Below the pieces are notes generated by a model. That model saw nothing but the letters and a program-made list of their open reading frames with translations, ran no database searches and was not told the DNA's origin. Shown here one piece after another: positions 36,446-43,319 of a stretch of 64,000 nucleotides of DNA. Made by a program: the position numbers and the translations under genes. Each line of letters begins with the position of its first letter. Within the stretch, counting starts at the first letter, position 1. Source of the DNA: Cupriavidus taiwanensis (lineage in GTDB: Bacteria; Pseudomonadota; Gammaproteobacteria; Burkholderiales; Burkholderiaceae); the NCBI RefSeq assembly GCF_900250075.1, contig NZ_LT977071.1, positions 2,003,901 to 2,067,900 of the forward strand, in the 5' to 3' direction.

Positions 36446-37339
36446 ATGATCATGCTAGGCGACCTGCTGATGACCTTTTTCGAAGTGGCGCGCCAGGGCA
36501 GCATCACCATGGCGGCGCGGCAGTTGCGCGTGAGCCAGCCCACGGTCACGGGACGCATCCGCCAGCTCGAGGAAAGCTACGGGGTGGAGCTGTTCCATCG
36601 CCGCGCCAGCCGCGTCGACCTGAGCGACGTGGGCGTGGCCCTGATGCCGGTGGTCGAGCAACTGATGCAGCAGGAAAGCAATGCCGACTACCTGTTGCGC
36701 AACGCGGGCAACCTGCGCTTTGGCAACCTGCGCATCGGCGCCACCGGGCCGTATTACATCCTGCGCGCGGTGGCGGCGTTCCGGCAGCGCTACCCGGCGA
36801 TCGAAGTGAGCCTGGATATCGGCAACTCGCAACAGATGCTCGAAGCGCTGTTCGAGTACCGCATCGACGCGGCGGTGTCCTCGCATCCGGTCGACGATGA
36901 CCGCCTGGCCTGCATCCGGCTGGCGAGCGACCCGATGGTGCTGGTGGTCCATCCCGACCATGCGCTGGCGCGGCTGGCGCAGATCGACCTGCCGCAGTTG
37001 CGCGGCTACCACCTGCTGGTGCGCGAGCACGGCTCGATGACCCGCAAGACGATCGAAACCGCGCTGGCGGCCTGCGGGCTGGAATTGCCGCCGCACACGG
37101 TGATCGGCAGCCGCGAGGCCATCTACGAGGCGATCCGCCAGGGCCTGGGCGCCAGCGTGGTGCCGCTGGGCGAGGTGCCGCGCGACCCGTTGCTGCGCGT
37201 GGTACCGTTTGCGTCGGGCGCGCCGGTGCTGCATGAATACCTGTACTGCCTGCAGAGCCGGCGGCAGACGCGGCTGGTCGGCGCCTTCCTGGATTGCGTG
37301 GCGCTGGACCAGCCGGCCGCCACGGTCCAGGCTGCCTGA
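36446..37339 (+). CDS. LysR-family transcriptional regulator
   Basis: The 297-residue regulator has an N-terminal HTH (MAARQLRVSQPTVTGRIRQL, then EESYGVELFHRRASR) and a substrate-binding domain (NLRIGATGPYYILRAVAAFR; GLGASVVPLGEVPRDPLLRV). The C-terminal half resembles the 2-aminoethylphosphonate/phosphonate-operon LysR subgroup, but the effector is not certain. It is followed by the HAD phosphatase 150 bp later on the same strand. The first Met at 36446 is used; the third residue is also Met and is an equal candidate. Confidence 0.88.
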   Translation: MIMLGDLLMTFFEVARQGSITMAARQLRVSQPTVTGRIRQLEESYGVELFHRRASRVDLSDVGVALMPVVEQLMQQESNADYLLRNAGNLRFGNLRIGATGPYYILRAVAAFRQRYPAIEVSLDIGNSQQMLEALFEYRIDAAVSSHPVDDDRLACIRLASDPMVLVVHPDHALARLAQIDLPQLRGYHLLVREHGSMTRKTIETALAACGLELPPHTVIGSREAIYEAIRQGLGASVVPLGEVPRDPLLRVVPFASGAPVLHEYLYCLQSRRQTRLVGAFLDCVALDQPAATVQAA

Positions 37340-37488
37340 AGCAACTGAAGCAACGCATGGTGGAAAAAGCGCCCAGGCCTGCCGCGTTGCAGCCGCCGAT
37401 GCCGGCATCGGAAAACTTCGGTCCTTCATCACCGCGCGGTCACCGCGCCGCGCCAAGCTTGGCGGTTTCGCCTACGGAGCCCTCCCGC

Positions 37489-38190
37489 ATGCCTGCCGCA
37501 CCTCGCCTCGCCCTGTTCGACCTGGACCACACCCTGCTGCCGCTGGACAGCGAGTACGAATGGGCGCGCTACCTGGTCGCCGTCGGCGGCGCCGACGCGG
37601 CCGAGATCGACGCGCACAACGCGCGCTGGCTGGCCGCCTACCAGGCCGGGCGCCTCGATTTCGCCGCCCATGCGCGCTTTGCGCTGGGCCTGCTGGCACG
37701 CCATCCGCGCCAGCGCCTGACGCAATGGCGCGCCGACTTCATGCGCGACGTGATCGTGCCAGCCATTCCGCCCGCCACGCGCGACCTGCTGGCCGGCCAT
37801 CTCGGTGCCGGCGACCTGTGCTGCATCGTCACCGCCACCTGCCGCTTCATCACCGAGCCGATCGCGCGCGAGCTGGGCGTGCCGCACCTGCTGGCGGTAG
37901 AGGCCGAACACGACGTGCACGGCGAATTCACCGGCGCGCTGGCCGGGGTGCCTGCCTACGGGCCGGGCAAGGTGCTGCGCGTGCTGGCGTGGCTCGATAC
38001 GCTTGGCCTTGCGCACGCGGAACTGGCCAACGCCACCTTCTACAGCGACTCGCGCAACGACCTGCCCCTGCTGGAAAGCGTCGGCCACCCGGTCGCGGTC
38101 AATCCCGACCCGACGCTGCGCGACGCAGCCGGGGCGCGTGGCTGGCCGGTCATGCAGCTGTTCGCGGCGGCAGGCGTGCCGGCCGCCTGA
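37489..38190 (+). CDS. HAD-superfamily IB phosphatase
   Basis: The 233-residue protein has the three HAD motifs: LALFDLDHTLLPLDSEYEWA (nucleophile and acid Asp), IVTATCRFITEP (motif II) and FYSDSRNDLPLLESVG (motif IV), with the helical cap of subfamily IB. Relatives include phosphoserine- and histidinol-phosphatase-like enzymes. The phosphomonoester here is unknown. GGAG lies 10 bp before the ATG. It is followed 3 bp later by the peptidase-like gene in a three-gene run. Confidence 0.88.
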   Translation: MPAAPRLALFDLDHTLLPLDSEYEWARYLVAVGGADAAEIDAHNARWLAAYQAGRLDFAAHARFALGLLARHPRQRLTQWRADFMRDVIVPAIPPATRDLLAGHLGAGDLCCIVTATCRFITEPIARELGVPHLLAVEAEHDVHGEFTGALAGVPAYGPGKVLRVLAWLDTLGLAHAELANATFYSDSRNDLPLLESVGHPVAVNPDPTLRDAAGARGWPVMQLFAAAGVPAA

Positions 38191-38193
38191 CCC

Positions 38194-39213
38194 ATGCACC
38201 CGCGCGCCGACTTCCCGGAATATGACCAGTTGCGGACTTTGCTGGATGCCGGGAGCCACGTGCTCGATACGCAGGTGGTGTGCGAAACCACCGTCCAGGG
38301 CCACCGCTTTGGCGTGCATGTCGCCACGCTCGGCAGCCGCGACCCGCTTGCGCCGGCCATCGGCATCTTCGGCGGCATTCACGGGCTGGAGCGCATCGGC
38401 ACGCAGCTGGTGCTGGATTACCTGCGCTCGGTGCTGTCCCGCCTCGCCTGGGACGAACTGCTGCACCGCGAACTGCAATCGGTGCGGCTGGTGTTCATGC
38501 CCATCGTCAACCCCGGCGGCATGTGGGCCGGCACGCGCGCCAACCCCAACGGTGTAGACCTGATGCGCAACGGCCCGCAGGATGCCGACGCGCGCGTGCC
38601 CTTCCTGGCCGGCGGGCAGCGCATCGGCGCCTGGCTGCCGTGGTACCGGGGCGCCGCCGGCGCGCCGATGGAGCTCGAAAGCAGCGCCCTGCTGCGCGTG
38701 GTCCGGCAGGAACTGCTGCCGCGCCCGCTCAGCTTTGCGGTGGATTGCCATTCCGGCTACGGCTGGCGCGACAGCATCTGGTTTCCGTACGCGCGCACGC
38801 GCCGGCCGATGCCGCACCTGGCCGAGATGTACCTGCTCAAGACCCTGTTCGAGCAGGCCCACCCGCATCATGGCTATACCTTCGAGCCGCAGAGCCACCA
38901 GTACCTGCTGCACGGCGACCTGTGGGACCATGCCTATGACCTGGCCCCGCGCGGCAACCTGTTCCTGCCGATGACGCTGGAGCTGGGCTCGTGGCTGTGG
39001 ATCAAGAAAAACCCGCGCCAGCTGTTCTCGCGCGAGGGCATCTTCAACCCGATCAAGGCGCACCGCACCGCGCGCGTGCTGCGCCGGCATGTCAGCCTGT
39101 TCGACTTTCTGGGCCGCATCGCCTTTGCGTCGGACCGCTGGCTGCCCCGCGGCGCGCAGCGCGACGAACTGCTGCGGCAGGCACGCGCGCACTGGCACAC
39201 GGAGCCGCCATGA
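38194..39213 (+). CDS. M14-like zinc carboxypeptidase/deacylase
   Basis: The 339-residue protein has a zinc site of the M14/AstE type. GGIHGLERIG gives His and Glu, VDCHSGYGWRD the third His, and TLELGSWLW the catalytic Glu. It may cleave a C-terminal amino acid or an N-acyl group. No signal peptide is seen, so it acts in the cytoplasm. Its stop overlaps the next ATG (ATGA), and it follows the phosphatase by 3 bp. These links argue for a shared pathway that I cannot name. Confidence 0.8.
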   Translation: MHPRADFPEYDQLRTLLDAGSHVLDTQVVCETTVQGHRFGVHVATLGSRDPLAPAIGIFGGIHGLERIGTQLVLDYLRSVLSRLAWDELLHRELQSVRLVFMPIVNPGGMWAGTRANPNGVDLMRNGPQDADARVPFLAGGQRIGAWLPWYRGAAGAPMELESSALLRVVRQELLPRPLSFAVDCHSGYGWRDSIWFPYARTRRPMPHLAEMYLLKTLFEQAHPHHGYTFEPQSHQYLLHGDLWDHAYDLAPRGNLFLPMTLELGSWLWIKKNPRQLFSREGIFNPIKAHRTARVLRRHVSLFDFLGRIAFASDRWLPRGAQRDELLRQARAHWHTEPP

Positions 39214-39962
39214 GCCGATGGGTATTCTTGCGGGGACTGACGCGCGAATCGCGTCACTGGGGAACGCTGCCGGCGCGCTGGGAGGCTGCCGGGCTGGGAC
39301 GCCCGCTCTTGCCTGACCTGCCCGGCAATGGCGCGCTGTCGGCGCAGCCCGCGCCGTGGAGCGTGCGCGAGATGGTGACGGCGGTGCGGCGCCAGCTGAC
39401 CGCCGCCGGCGCGCCAGGACCGTACCGCGTGCTGGCCATGTCGCTGGGGGCGATGGCTGCGACCGAGTGGGCGAGCGCGTATCCGGAGGAAGTGAGCGGC
39501 CTGGTGCTGGTCAACACCAGCATGCGGCCTTTCTGCACGCCGGTGCAACGCCTGCGTCCGCGCAATTGGGGCAGGCTGCTGCGCGTGGCGCAGCGCTGGC
39601 GGGATCGCGCGTATTGCGAGCGGACCATCCACGCCATCACCTGCGCGCGCACCGACACGCAGGCCGCCGATGTTGCGCAGTGGCAGGCCATCGCGGCGGA
39701 TGCACCGGTCAGTCGGCAGGCCGCGCTGGCGCAATTGCTGGCCGCCGCGCGCTACTGCGCGCCGGCCGAGCCGCCGTGCTGTCCGGTACTGCTGCTGGCC
39801 TCGGCGGCAGACCGCCTGGTCAACCCGGCCTGTTCGGCGCGCATCGCGCAGGCCTGGGACGTGCCCTTGCTGACCCACCACTGGGCCGGCCACGACCTGC
39901 CGCACGACGACCCGCAATGGGTATGCGATGCGGTCGCACGCGCCGGATCACGCTTCGGCTAG
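39210..39962 (+). CDS. Alpha/beta hydrolase
   Basis: The 250-residue protein has the alpha/beta-hydrolase fold. The oxyanion loop is FLRGLTRESRHWG, and the nucleophile elbow reads VLAMSLGAMAA (Ser in A-M-S-L-G instead of the usual G-x-S-x-G). LLASAADRLVNP carries the acid and HHWAGHDLPHDDP the His. Esterase, lipase or thioesterase activity is likely. It starts at 39210 by a 4-bp overlap with the peptidase gene and ends 15 bp inside the convergent tetR gene. Confidence 0.85.
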   Translation: MSRWVFLRGLTRESRHWGTLPARWEAAGLGRPLLPDLPGNGALSAQPAPWSVREMVTAVRRQLTAAGAPGPYRVLAMSLGAMAATEWASAYPEEVSGLVLVNTSMRPFCTPVQRLRPRNWGRLLRVAQRWRDRAYCERTIHAITCARTDTQAADVAQWQAIAADAPVSRQAALAQLLAAARYCAPAEPPCCPVLLLASAADRLVNPACSARIAQAWDVPLLTHHWAGHDLPHDDPQWVCDAVARAGSRFG

Positions 39963-40535
39963 CGCCTCTTCCACTGGCATGGCGCTGACCAGCAGCGCCG
40001 CCGCGGCATCTGCGCGATCCCACGTACCGAACAGCCGCGCGCTGATCAGCCCGTTCTGCAGGGCGCCGAATACCACCTGCGCCAACTGTTGCGGCGGCAG
40101 CGAGAACGGCGCCGCGCCCCGGGCGGCGGCCTGTTCAAGCAGGCGCGCCAGCCATTGCTCGTTAAGGCGGGTAAAGTCCTGCATCGCGGCGCGCACGGTG
40201 TCAGGCATGGCCAGCACGTCGGCCGACAGCATCCCCACCACGCAGGCCTGGTCGGTGCAGGCGCCGTCGCGCAGCGGCTGCAGGTATTGCCGCGCCTGCT
40301 CGGCGCACGGCAGGCTGGTATCGATGGCCTGCAGCCTTGCCCGCTTGCGCGCGCTGTATTCGCGCACCGCTTCGAGCACCAGGTCGTCCTTGGACGGAAA
40401 GTAATAGTGGATGCTCGAGGTTTTGACGCCGACCAGCTCGGCCAGGTCGCGGTAGCTGAAACCGTTGAACCCCCGGCGGCGGATCAGCACCAGCGCGTGT
40501 TCGACCAGTTGCTCGCGTACGGTTGGGGTAGTCAT
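39948..40535 (-). CDS. TetR-family regulator, cassette copy 1
   Basis: The 195-residue regulator has an N-terminal HTH (RRRGFNGFSYRDLAELVGVK, then TSSIHYYFPSKDDLV) nearly identical to that of the second copy at 41758-42324. The C-terminal ligand domain diverges more and carries Cys residues in SLPCAEQ and ACTDQACVVGML. I start it at 40535 (MTTPTVREQL); the longer frame reads through the small gene upstream. It is the last gene of the first cassette, 32 bp after the 33-residue gene. No operator of its own is seen, so it is probably co-transcribed. It overlaps the end of the convergent hydrolase gene. Confidence 0.92.
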   Translation of the reverse strand: MTTPTVREQLVEHALVLIRRRGFNGFSYRDLAELVGVKTSSIHYYFPSKDDLVLEAVREYSARKRARLQAIDTSLPCAEQARQYLQPLRDGACTDQACVVGMLSADVLAMPDTVRAAMQDFTRLNEQWLARLLEQAAARGAAPFSLPPQQLAQVVFGALQNGLISARLFGTWDRADAAAALLVSAMPVEEALAEA

Positions 40536-40567
40536 GGCATCGACTCCTCGGCTTGCCGCCGGGCCAT

Positions 40568-40669
40568 TCAGGCCGGCAGCGTTTGTGCGATCAGCGTGAT
40601 GAGGGACCCGCTTGCAAGGCAAAGTCCAACCCATCCGCCCAGGATCAGCGCAGTGTCACGCCAACGCAT
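40568..40669 (-). CDS. 33-residue single-helix membrane peptide, cassette copy 1
   Basis: This short gene has AGGAG (40676-40680) 6 bp ahead of its ATG at 40669. It encodes 33 residues: a charged start (MRWRD) and one hydrophobic helix (ALILGGWVGLCLASGS onward), ending LPA. It aligns without gaps to the equally sized gene at 42422-42523, with 19 of 33 residues the same, including R4, D5, GGW at 11-13, C17 and SGS at 20-22. Conservation, length and ribosome sites together argue for a real gene. Function unknown. It lies between the repeat protein and tetR. Confidence 0.8.
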   Translation of the reverse strand: MRWRDTALILGGWVGLCLASGSLITLIAQTLPA

Positions 40670-40743
40670 GATCTACTCCTGAAGCGGGGCCGCACCATGG
40701 CGGCCCGGTATTTGTCGATGGCCGGCGCCAGGCCGGCCGGCTC

Positions 40744-41364
40744 TCAGGCGATGGCGCCGTCGGTGTAGGGATCAGCCTTGCCCACGCGTGCACCGTCGGT
40801 GTACGGGTCGAAGCTGCGGGCCGGCTCGGCCGACACGTTGCTGCGATCCAGGCCGGCAACCGTGCGGGCGCCGTCGGTGTACGGGTCAGCCTTGCCCACG
40901 CGTGCACCGTCCGTGTACGGGTCGAAACTGCGGGCCGGCGCCGCCGACACGCCGCTGCGATCCAGGCCGGCTACCGTGCGGGCGCCGTCGGTGTACGGGT
41001 CGGGCTTGCCCACGCGGGCACCGTCGGTGAACGGGTCGGCCTTGCCGCTGCGGTAGTTGTAGCCATAGCTGTCGGCCGGCACCGCAGCCGCGACCGTGCG
41101 CGCGCCATCGGTGTACGGGTCGGTCTTGCCGACGCGTGCGCCTTCGGTGAACGGATCGAACTTGCCGCTGCGCGCGCCTTCCGTGAACGGGTCGAAGTTG
41201 CCGGTGCGGGCCCCGTCGGTAAAGGCATCGGCGTTGCCGACGCGATAGCTGTAACCGTACTTGTCGCCGGCGTTGGCGTTCACGCTGGCGGCCTGCGCCA
41301 CACCGCCCGCGAGCGCGGCGACAAGGGTGGCGGCGGTGATCAGGGTCTTGGTGGTCTTGGTCAT
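40744..41364 (-). CDS. Secreted DPYTDGAR-repeat protein, cassette copy 1
   Basis: The 206-residue protein has a Sec signal peptide (residues 1-25, ending GGVAQA). The mature part is built almost only from a short repeat, D-P-(Y/F)-T-(D/E)-G-A-R, present ten times counting imperfect copies. Two YGY-x-YR segments (near residues 36 and 99) open two modules, and two spacers of the form TVAGLDRSGVSAAPARS separate repeats. The repeats contain no Cys and no predicted membrane segment, so the protein is likely periplasmic or extracellular. AGGAG precedes the ATG. I do not recognise the family. It is first in its cassette, behind a predicted TetR-controlled promoter. Confidence 0.88.
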   Translation of the reverse strand: MTKTTKTLITAATLVAALAGGVAQAASVNANAGDKYGYSYRVGNADAFTDGARTGNFDPFTEGARSGKFDPFTEGARVGKTDPYTDGARTVAAAVPADSYGYNYRSGKADPFTDGARVGKPDPYTDGARTVAGLDRSGVSAAPARSFDPYTDGARVGKADPYTDGARTVAGLDRSNVSAEPARSFDPYTDGARVGKADPYTDGAIA

Positions 41365-41442
41365 GATGGGCTCCTGGGTGCGATGATTCGGATCGCGTCA
41401 AATTCGGTATCAGTGGCTGTTGCAGTCCTTCTTCGATTCCGC

Positions 41443-41460
41443 ATCTATCAGTAGATAGAT
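41443..41460. promoter_or_regulatory. Leader operator O2, cassette copy 1
   Basis: ATCTATC (41443-41449) and GATAGAT (41454-41460) form a perfect inverted repeat 79 bp before the repeat-protein ATG and about 100 bp inside the predicted transcript. It shares its core with the promoter operator and matches a palindrome at the same place in copy 2. Confidence 0.65.
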
Positions 41461-41470
41461 AACCGGTCTC

Positions 41471-41492
41471 AAAAAAATGACCGCTTCCGGTC
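41471..41492 (-). terminator. Short hairpin with T-run in the leader of cassette copy 1
   Basis: On the minus strand, GACCG and CGGTC pair around a GAAG loop and are followed by A then seven T. It lies between the predicted promoter and the repeat-protein gene. It may be an attenuator, or end transcripts arriving from the second cassette. Copy 2 has an equivalent. Confidence 0.5.
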
Positions 41493-41560
41493 GTGCAATG
41501 GGACCCTGCGTTCCGCCTGGTCTTGCTTGTCGGTGGCGGTGCAGCGCTTCCATGGCCTTG

Positions 41561-41589
41561 ATACTATCTACTACTAGGTAGAGAGTCAA
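41561..41589 (-). promoter_or_regulatory. Promoter with TetR-type operator in the spacer, cassette copy 1
   Basis: Reading leftward, a -35 TTGACT (41589-41584) and -10 TAGTAT (41566-41561) are 17 bp apart. The operator CTATCTAC/GTAGAGAG (41564-41571 and 41578-41585, one mismatch) covers the spacer and both edges. Binding there would exclude RNA polymerase. Copy 2 has the same layout. Confidence 0.75.
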
Positions 41590-41757
41590 GGAAAAACATT
41601 TCTATGACTGCGATAGCCACCATCCATGACGCCCTAAGCTCTTGATTATGAAGCGGTATTCCGAGTATCCGCCGGCGCGCGAGGGCAAACAAAAAAACCG
41701 CCATGCGGCTTGCACCCCATGACGGTTTCAGTCGCGCCACTGATATCGCGCGCAAAA

Positions 41758-42324
41758 TCAACCCGATACGGCAGCCATCAGGGTGTCGGCGGCAGCCTCG
41801 ACGCGGTCCGACGTGCCGAACAGGCGCGCCGCGATCAGCCCGCTCTGCAGTGAGCCGAATACCACCTGTGCCAGCCGCGCCGGCGGCACCGGGAACGGCG
41901 TGCTGCGATGGGGCTGGGCCCGCTCCAGCAGCCCGGCCAGCCATTGTTCGTTCAGCAGGAAGAAGCCCTGCAGCATCTTGTGCACGGATTCCGGCAGGCA
42001 CAGCGTCTCGGTCGACAGCATGCCGCACAGGCAGATCTGGTCCGAGCCGCAGCTGGCGCGAAATGGCGCCAGGTAGATGGCCGCCTGCTCGGTGACCGGC
42101 AGCGTCGTATCGATGGCGTTGATGCGCTCGGCCAGGCGGGCGCTGTATTCCTTCACCGCTTCCTGGACCAGGTCTTCCTTGGTCGGAAAGTAATAGTGGA
42201 TGCTGGAGGTCTTCACGCCCACCAGTTCCGCCAGGTCGCGGTAGCTGAAGCCATTGAAGCCGCGCCGCCGGATCAGGATCAGGGTGTGCTCGAGCAATTG
42301 CTCGCGTACGGATTGGGTTTTCAT
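41758..42324 (-). CDS. TetR-family regulator, cassette copy 2
   Basis: The 188-residue regulator has the same HTH as copy 1 (RRRGFNGFSYRDLAELVGVK identical), which predicts the same DNA target. The C-terminal domain has ASCGSDQICLCGML with three closely spaced Cys, a possible thiol sensor, unlike copy 1, which keeps two in that block. A predicted -10 (42336-42331) lies so close to the ATG at 42324 that the transcript would start at or next to the start codon, and no ribosome site is present. The message from this promoter is probably leaderless. It can also be read from the cassette promoter. Confidence 0.92.
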   Translation of the reverse strand: MKTQSVREQLLEHTLILIRRRGFNGFSYRDLAELVGVKTSSIHYYFPTKEDLVQEAVKEYSARLAERINAIDTTLPVTEQAAIYLAPFRASCGSDQICLCGMLSTETLCLPESVHKMLQGFFLLNEQWLAGLLERAQPHRSTPFPVPPARLAQVVFGSLQSGLIAARLFGTSDRVEAAADTLMAAVSG

Positions 42325-42330
42325 GCAAGC

Positions 42331-42359
42331 AGTTTATCTACGCGAAGATAGACGCTCAA
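42331..42359 (-). promoter_or_regulatory. tetR promoter with operator in the spacer, cassette copy 2
   Basis: A -35 TTGAGC (42359-42354) and -10 TAAACT (42336-42331) are 17 bp apart. The spacer holds TATCT (42335-42339) and AGATA (42346-42350), the same operator type as at the repeat-protein promoters. This indicates autoregulation of the second tetR. Confidence 0.65.
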
Positions 42360-42421
42360 GTTGAAATGCCCCGGGGCTGGGGTAATTCCCTAGCCTCGGG
42401 GCACAGTGCACTACATGGGCG

Positions 42422-42523
42422 TTAGCCAGGCAGGACCTGCGCGGCGAAGGTAATCATCGAGCCACTCGTCACGCAAAGTACCAGCCATCCGCCAAGCAAC
42501 AGGATGCTGTCACGCAAACTCAT
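42422..42523 (-). CDS. 33-residue single-helix membrane peptide, cassette copy 2
   Basis: The paralogue of 40568-40669 has exactly the same length. It has a charged start (MSLRD), a hydrophobic helix (ILLLGGWLVLCVTSGS onward) and the end LPG. GGAG lies 7 bp before the ATG at 42523. It keeps R4, D5, GGW, C17, SGS and the Gln at position 29. It sits between the second repeat protein and second tetR, in the same order as copy 1. Function unknown; a membrane role beside a secreted repeat protein is inferred. Confidence 0.8.
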   Translation of the reverse strand: MSLRDSILLLGGWLVLCVTSGSMITFAAQVLPG

Positions 42524-42595
42524 GATGGACTCCATCGGACGGCGGCCACGGGCCGCCATCGTAAGTTGTGGGCCGCCGGCCGATGCCGGCGGCAA

Positions 42596-42982
42596 TCAGG
42601 CCAGGGCGCCGTCAGTGTAGGGATCAGCCTTGCCGACGCGCGCACCGTCCGTGTACGGGTCGAAGCTGCGGGCCGGCTCGGCCGAGACGCCGATGCGGTC
42701 CAGGCCAGCCACGGTGCGGAAGCCGTCCGTGTACGGGTCGGTCTTGCCGACGCGGGCGCCTTCGGTGAACGGATCGAACTTGCCGCTGCGCGCGCCTTCC
42801 GTGAACGGGTCGAACTTGCCGGTGCGGGCACCGTCGGTAAAGGCATCGGCGTTGCCGACGCGGTAGCTGTAGCCGTACTTGTCGCCGGCGTTGGCGTTCA
42901 CGCTGGCGGCCTGCGCCACACCGCCGACGAGCGCGGCGGCAAGGGTGGCGGCGGTGATCAGGGTCTTGGCGGTCTTGGTCAT
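42596..42982 (-). CDS. Secreted DPYTDGAR-repeat protein, cassette copy 2
   Basis: This is a 128-residue shorter sibling of the copy 1 protein. The first 92 residues differ at only five positions, including the same signal peptide and the opening YGYSYRVGNADAFTDGAR. It has six repeats instead of ten, one TVAGLDRIGVSAEPARS spacer and a single YGYSYR module. The difference is a block loss or gain of whole repeats. I start at 42982 (MTKTAKT) where the ribosome site is, not at the upstream Met at 43132, which would read through the leader. Confidence 0.88.
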   Translation of the reverse strand: MTKTAKTLITAATLAAALVGGVAQAASVNANAGDKYGYSYRVGNADAFTDGARTGKFDPFTEGARSGKFDPFTEGARVGKTDPYTDGFRTVAGLDRIGVSAEPARSFDPYTDGARVGKADPYTDGALA

Positions 42983-43065
42983 GATGGGCTCCTGGGGTGC
43001 GATGGTTCGGGATCGCGTCAAATTCGGTGTTGGTGGCGATTCAATGGGTCGCTTTCCAGGCTCGC

Positions 43066-43081
43066 ATCTACTAGTAGATAG
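43066..43081. promoter_or_regulatory. Leader operator O2, cassette copy 2
   Basis: ATCTACTAGTAGAT (43066-43079) is a perfect 14-bp palindrome, followed by AG. It lies 84 bp before the repeat-protein ATG, matching the O2 site of copy 1 in place and core sequence. Confidence 0.65.
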
Positions 43082-43094
43082 ACTTCCGGGCCTG

Positions 43095-43115
43095 AAAAAA
43101 TGACCGCTCGGGTCA
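43095..43115 (-). terminator. Short hairpin with T-run in the leader of cassette copy 2
   Basis: On the minus strand, TGACC and GGTCA pair around CGAGC and are followed by six T. It occupies the same place between promoter and O2 as the hairpin in copy 1. The stem is short, so strength is uncertain. Confidence 0.45.
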
Positions 43116-43182
43116 TGCAATGGAATCGCCACTTCCCGCGCCTTCTTGCTGTCTTTGGCGGTGCAGCGGTGCCATGGACTGA

Positions 43183-43211
43183 ATGCTATCTACTGATAGG
43201 TAGATAGTCAA
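43183..43211 (-). promoter_or_regulatory. Promoter with TetR-type operator in the spacer, cassette copy 2
   Basis: A -35 TTGACT (43211-43206) and -10 TAGCAT (43188-43183) are 17 bp apart. CTATCTAC (43186-43193) and GTAGATAG (43200-43207) form a perfect 8-bp inverted repeat with a 6-bp centre covering the spacer. The surrounding 100 bp are recognisably the same as in copy 1. Confidence 0.78.
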
Positions 43212-43319
43212 GGAAAAAGATTTCTATCGAAGGAATAGCCGCCCCGCACCCGTCACGGAAAAGCGCTTCTGAATGAACAATTCTTCACTTGCGGAGTCGG
43301 GCCTGCTAGCCTGAAGAAG

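Noticed and set aside
40744..42982. CRISPR-like or RTX array, suggested by dense short repeats
   Set aside because: The DNA repeats are in-frame codons of a secreted protein without regular spacers, and the peptide repeat lacks the GGxGxD RTX signature.
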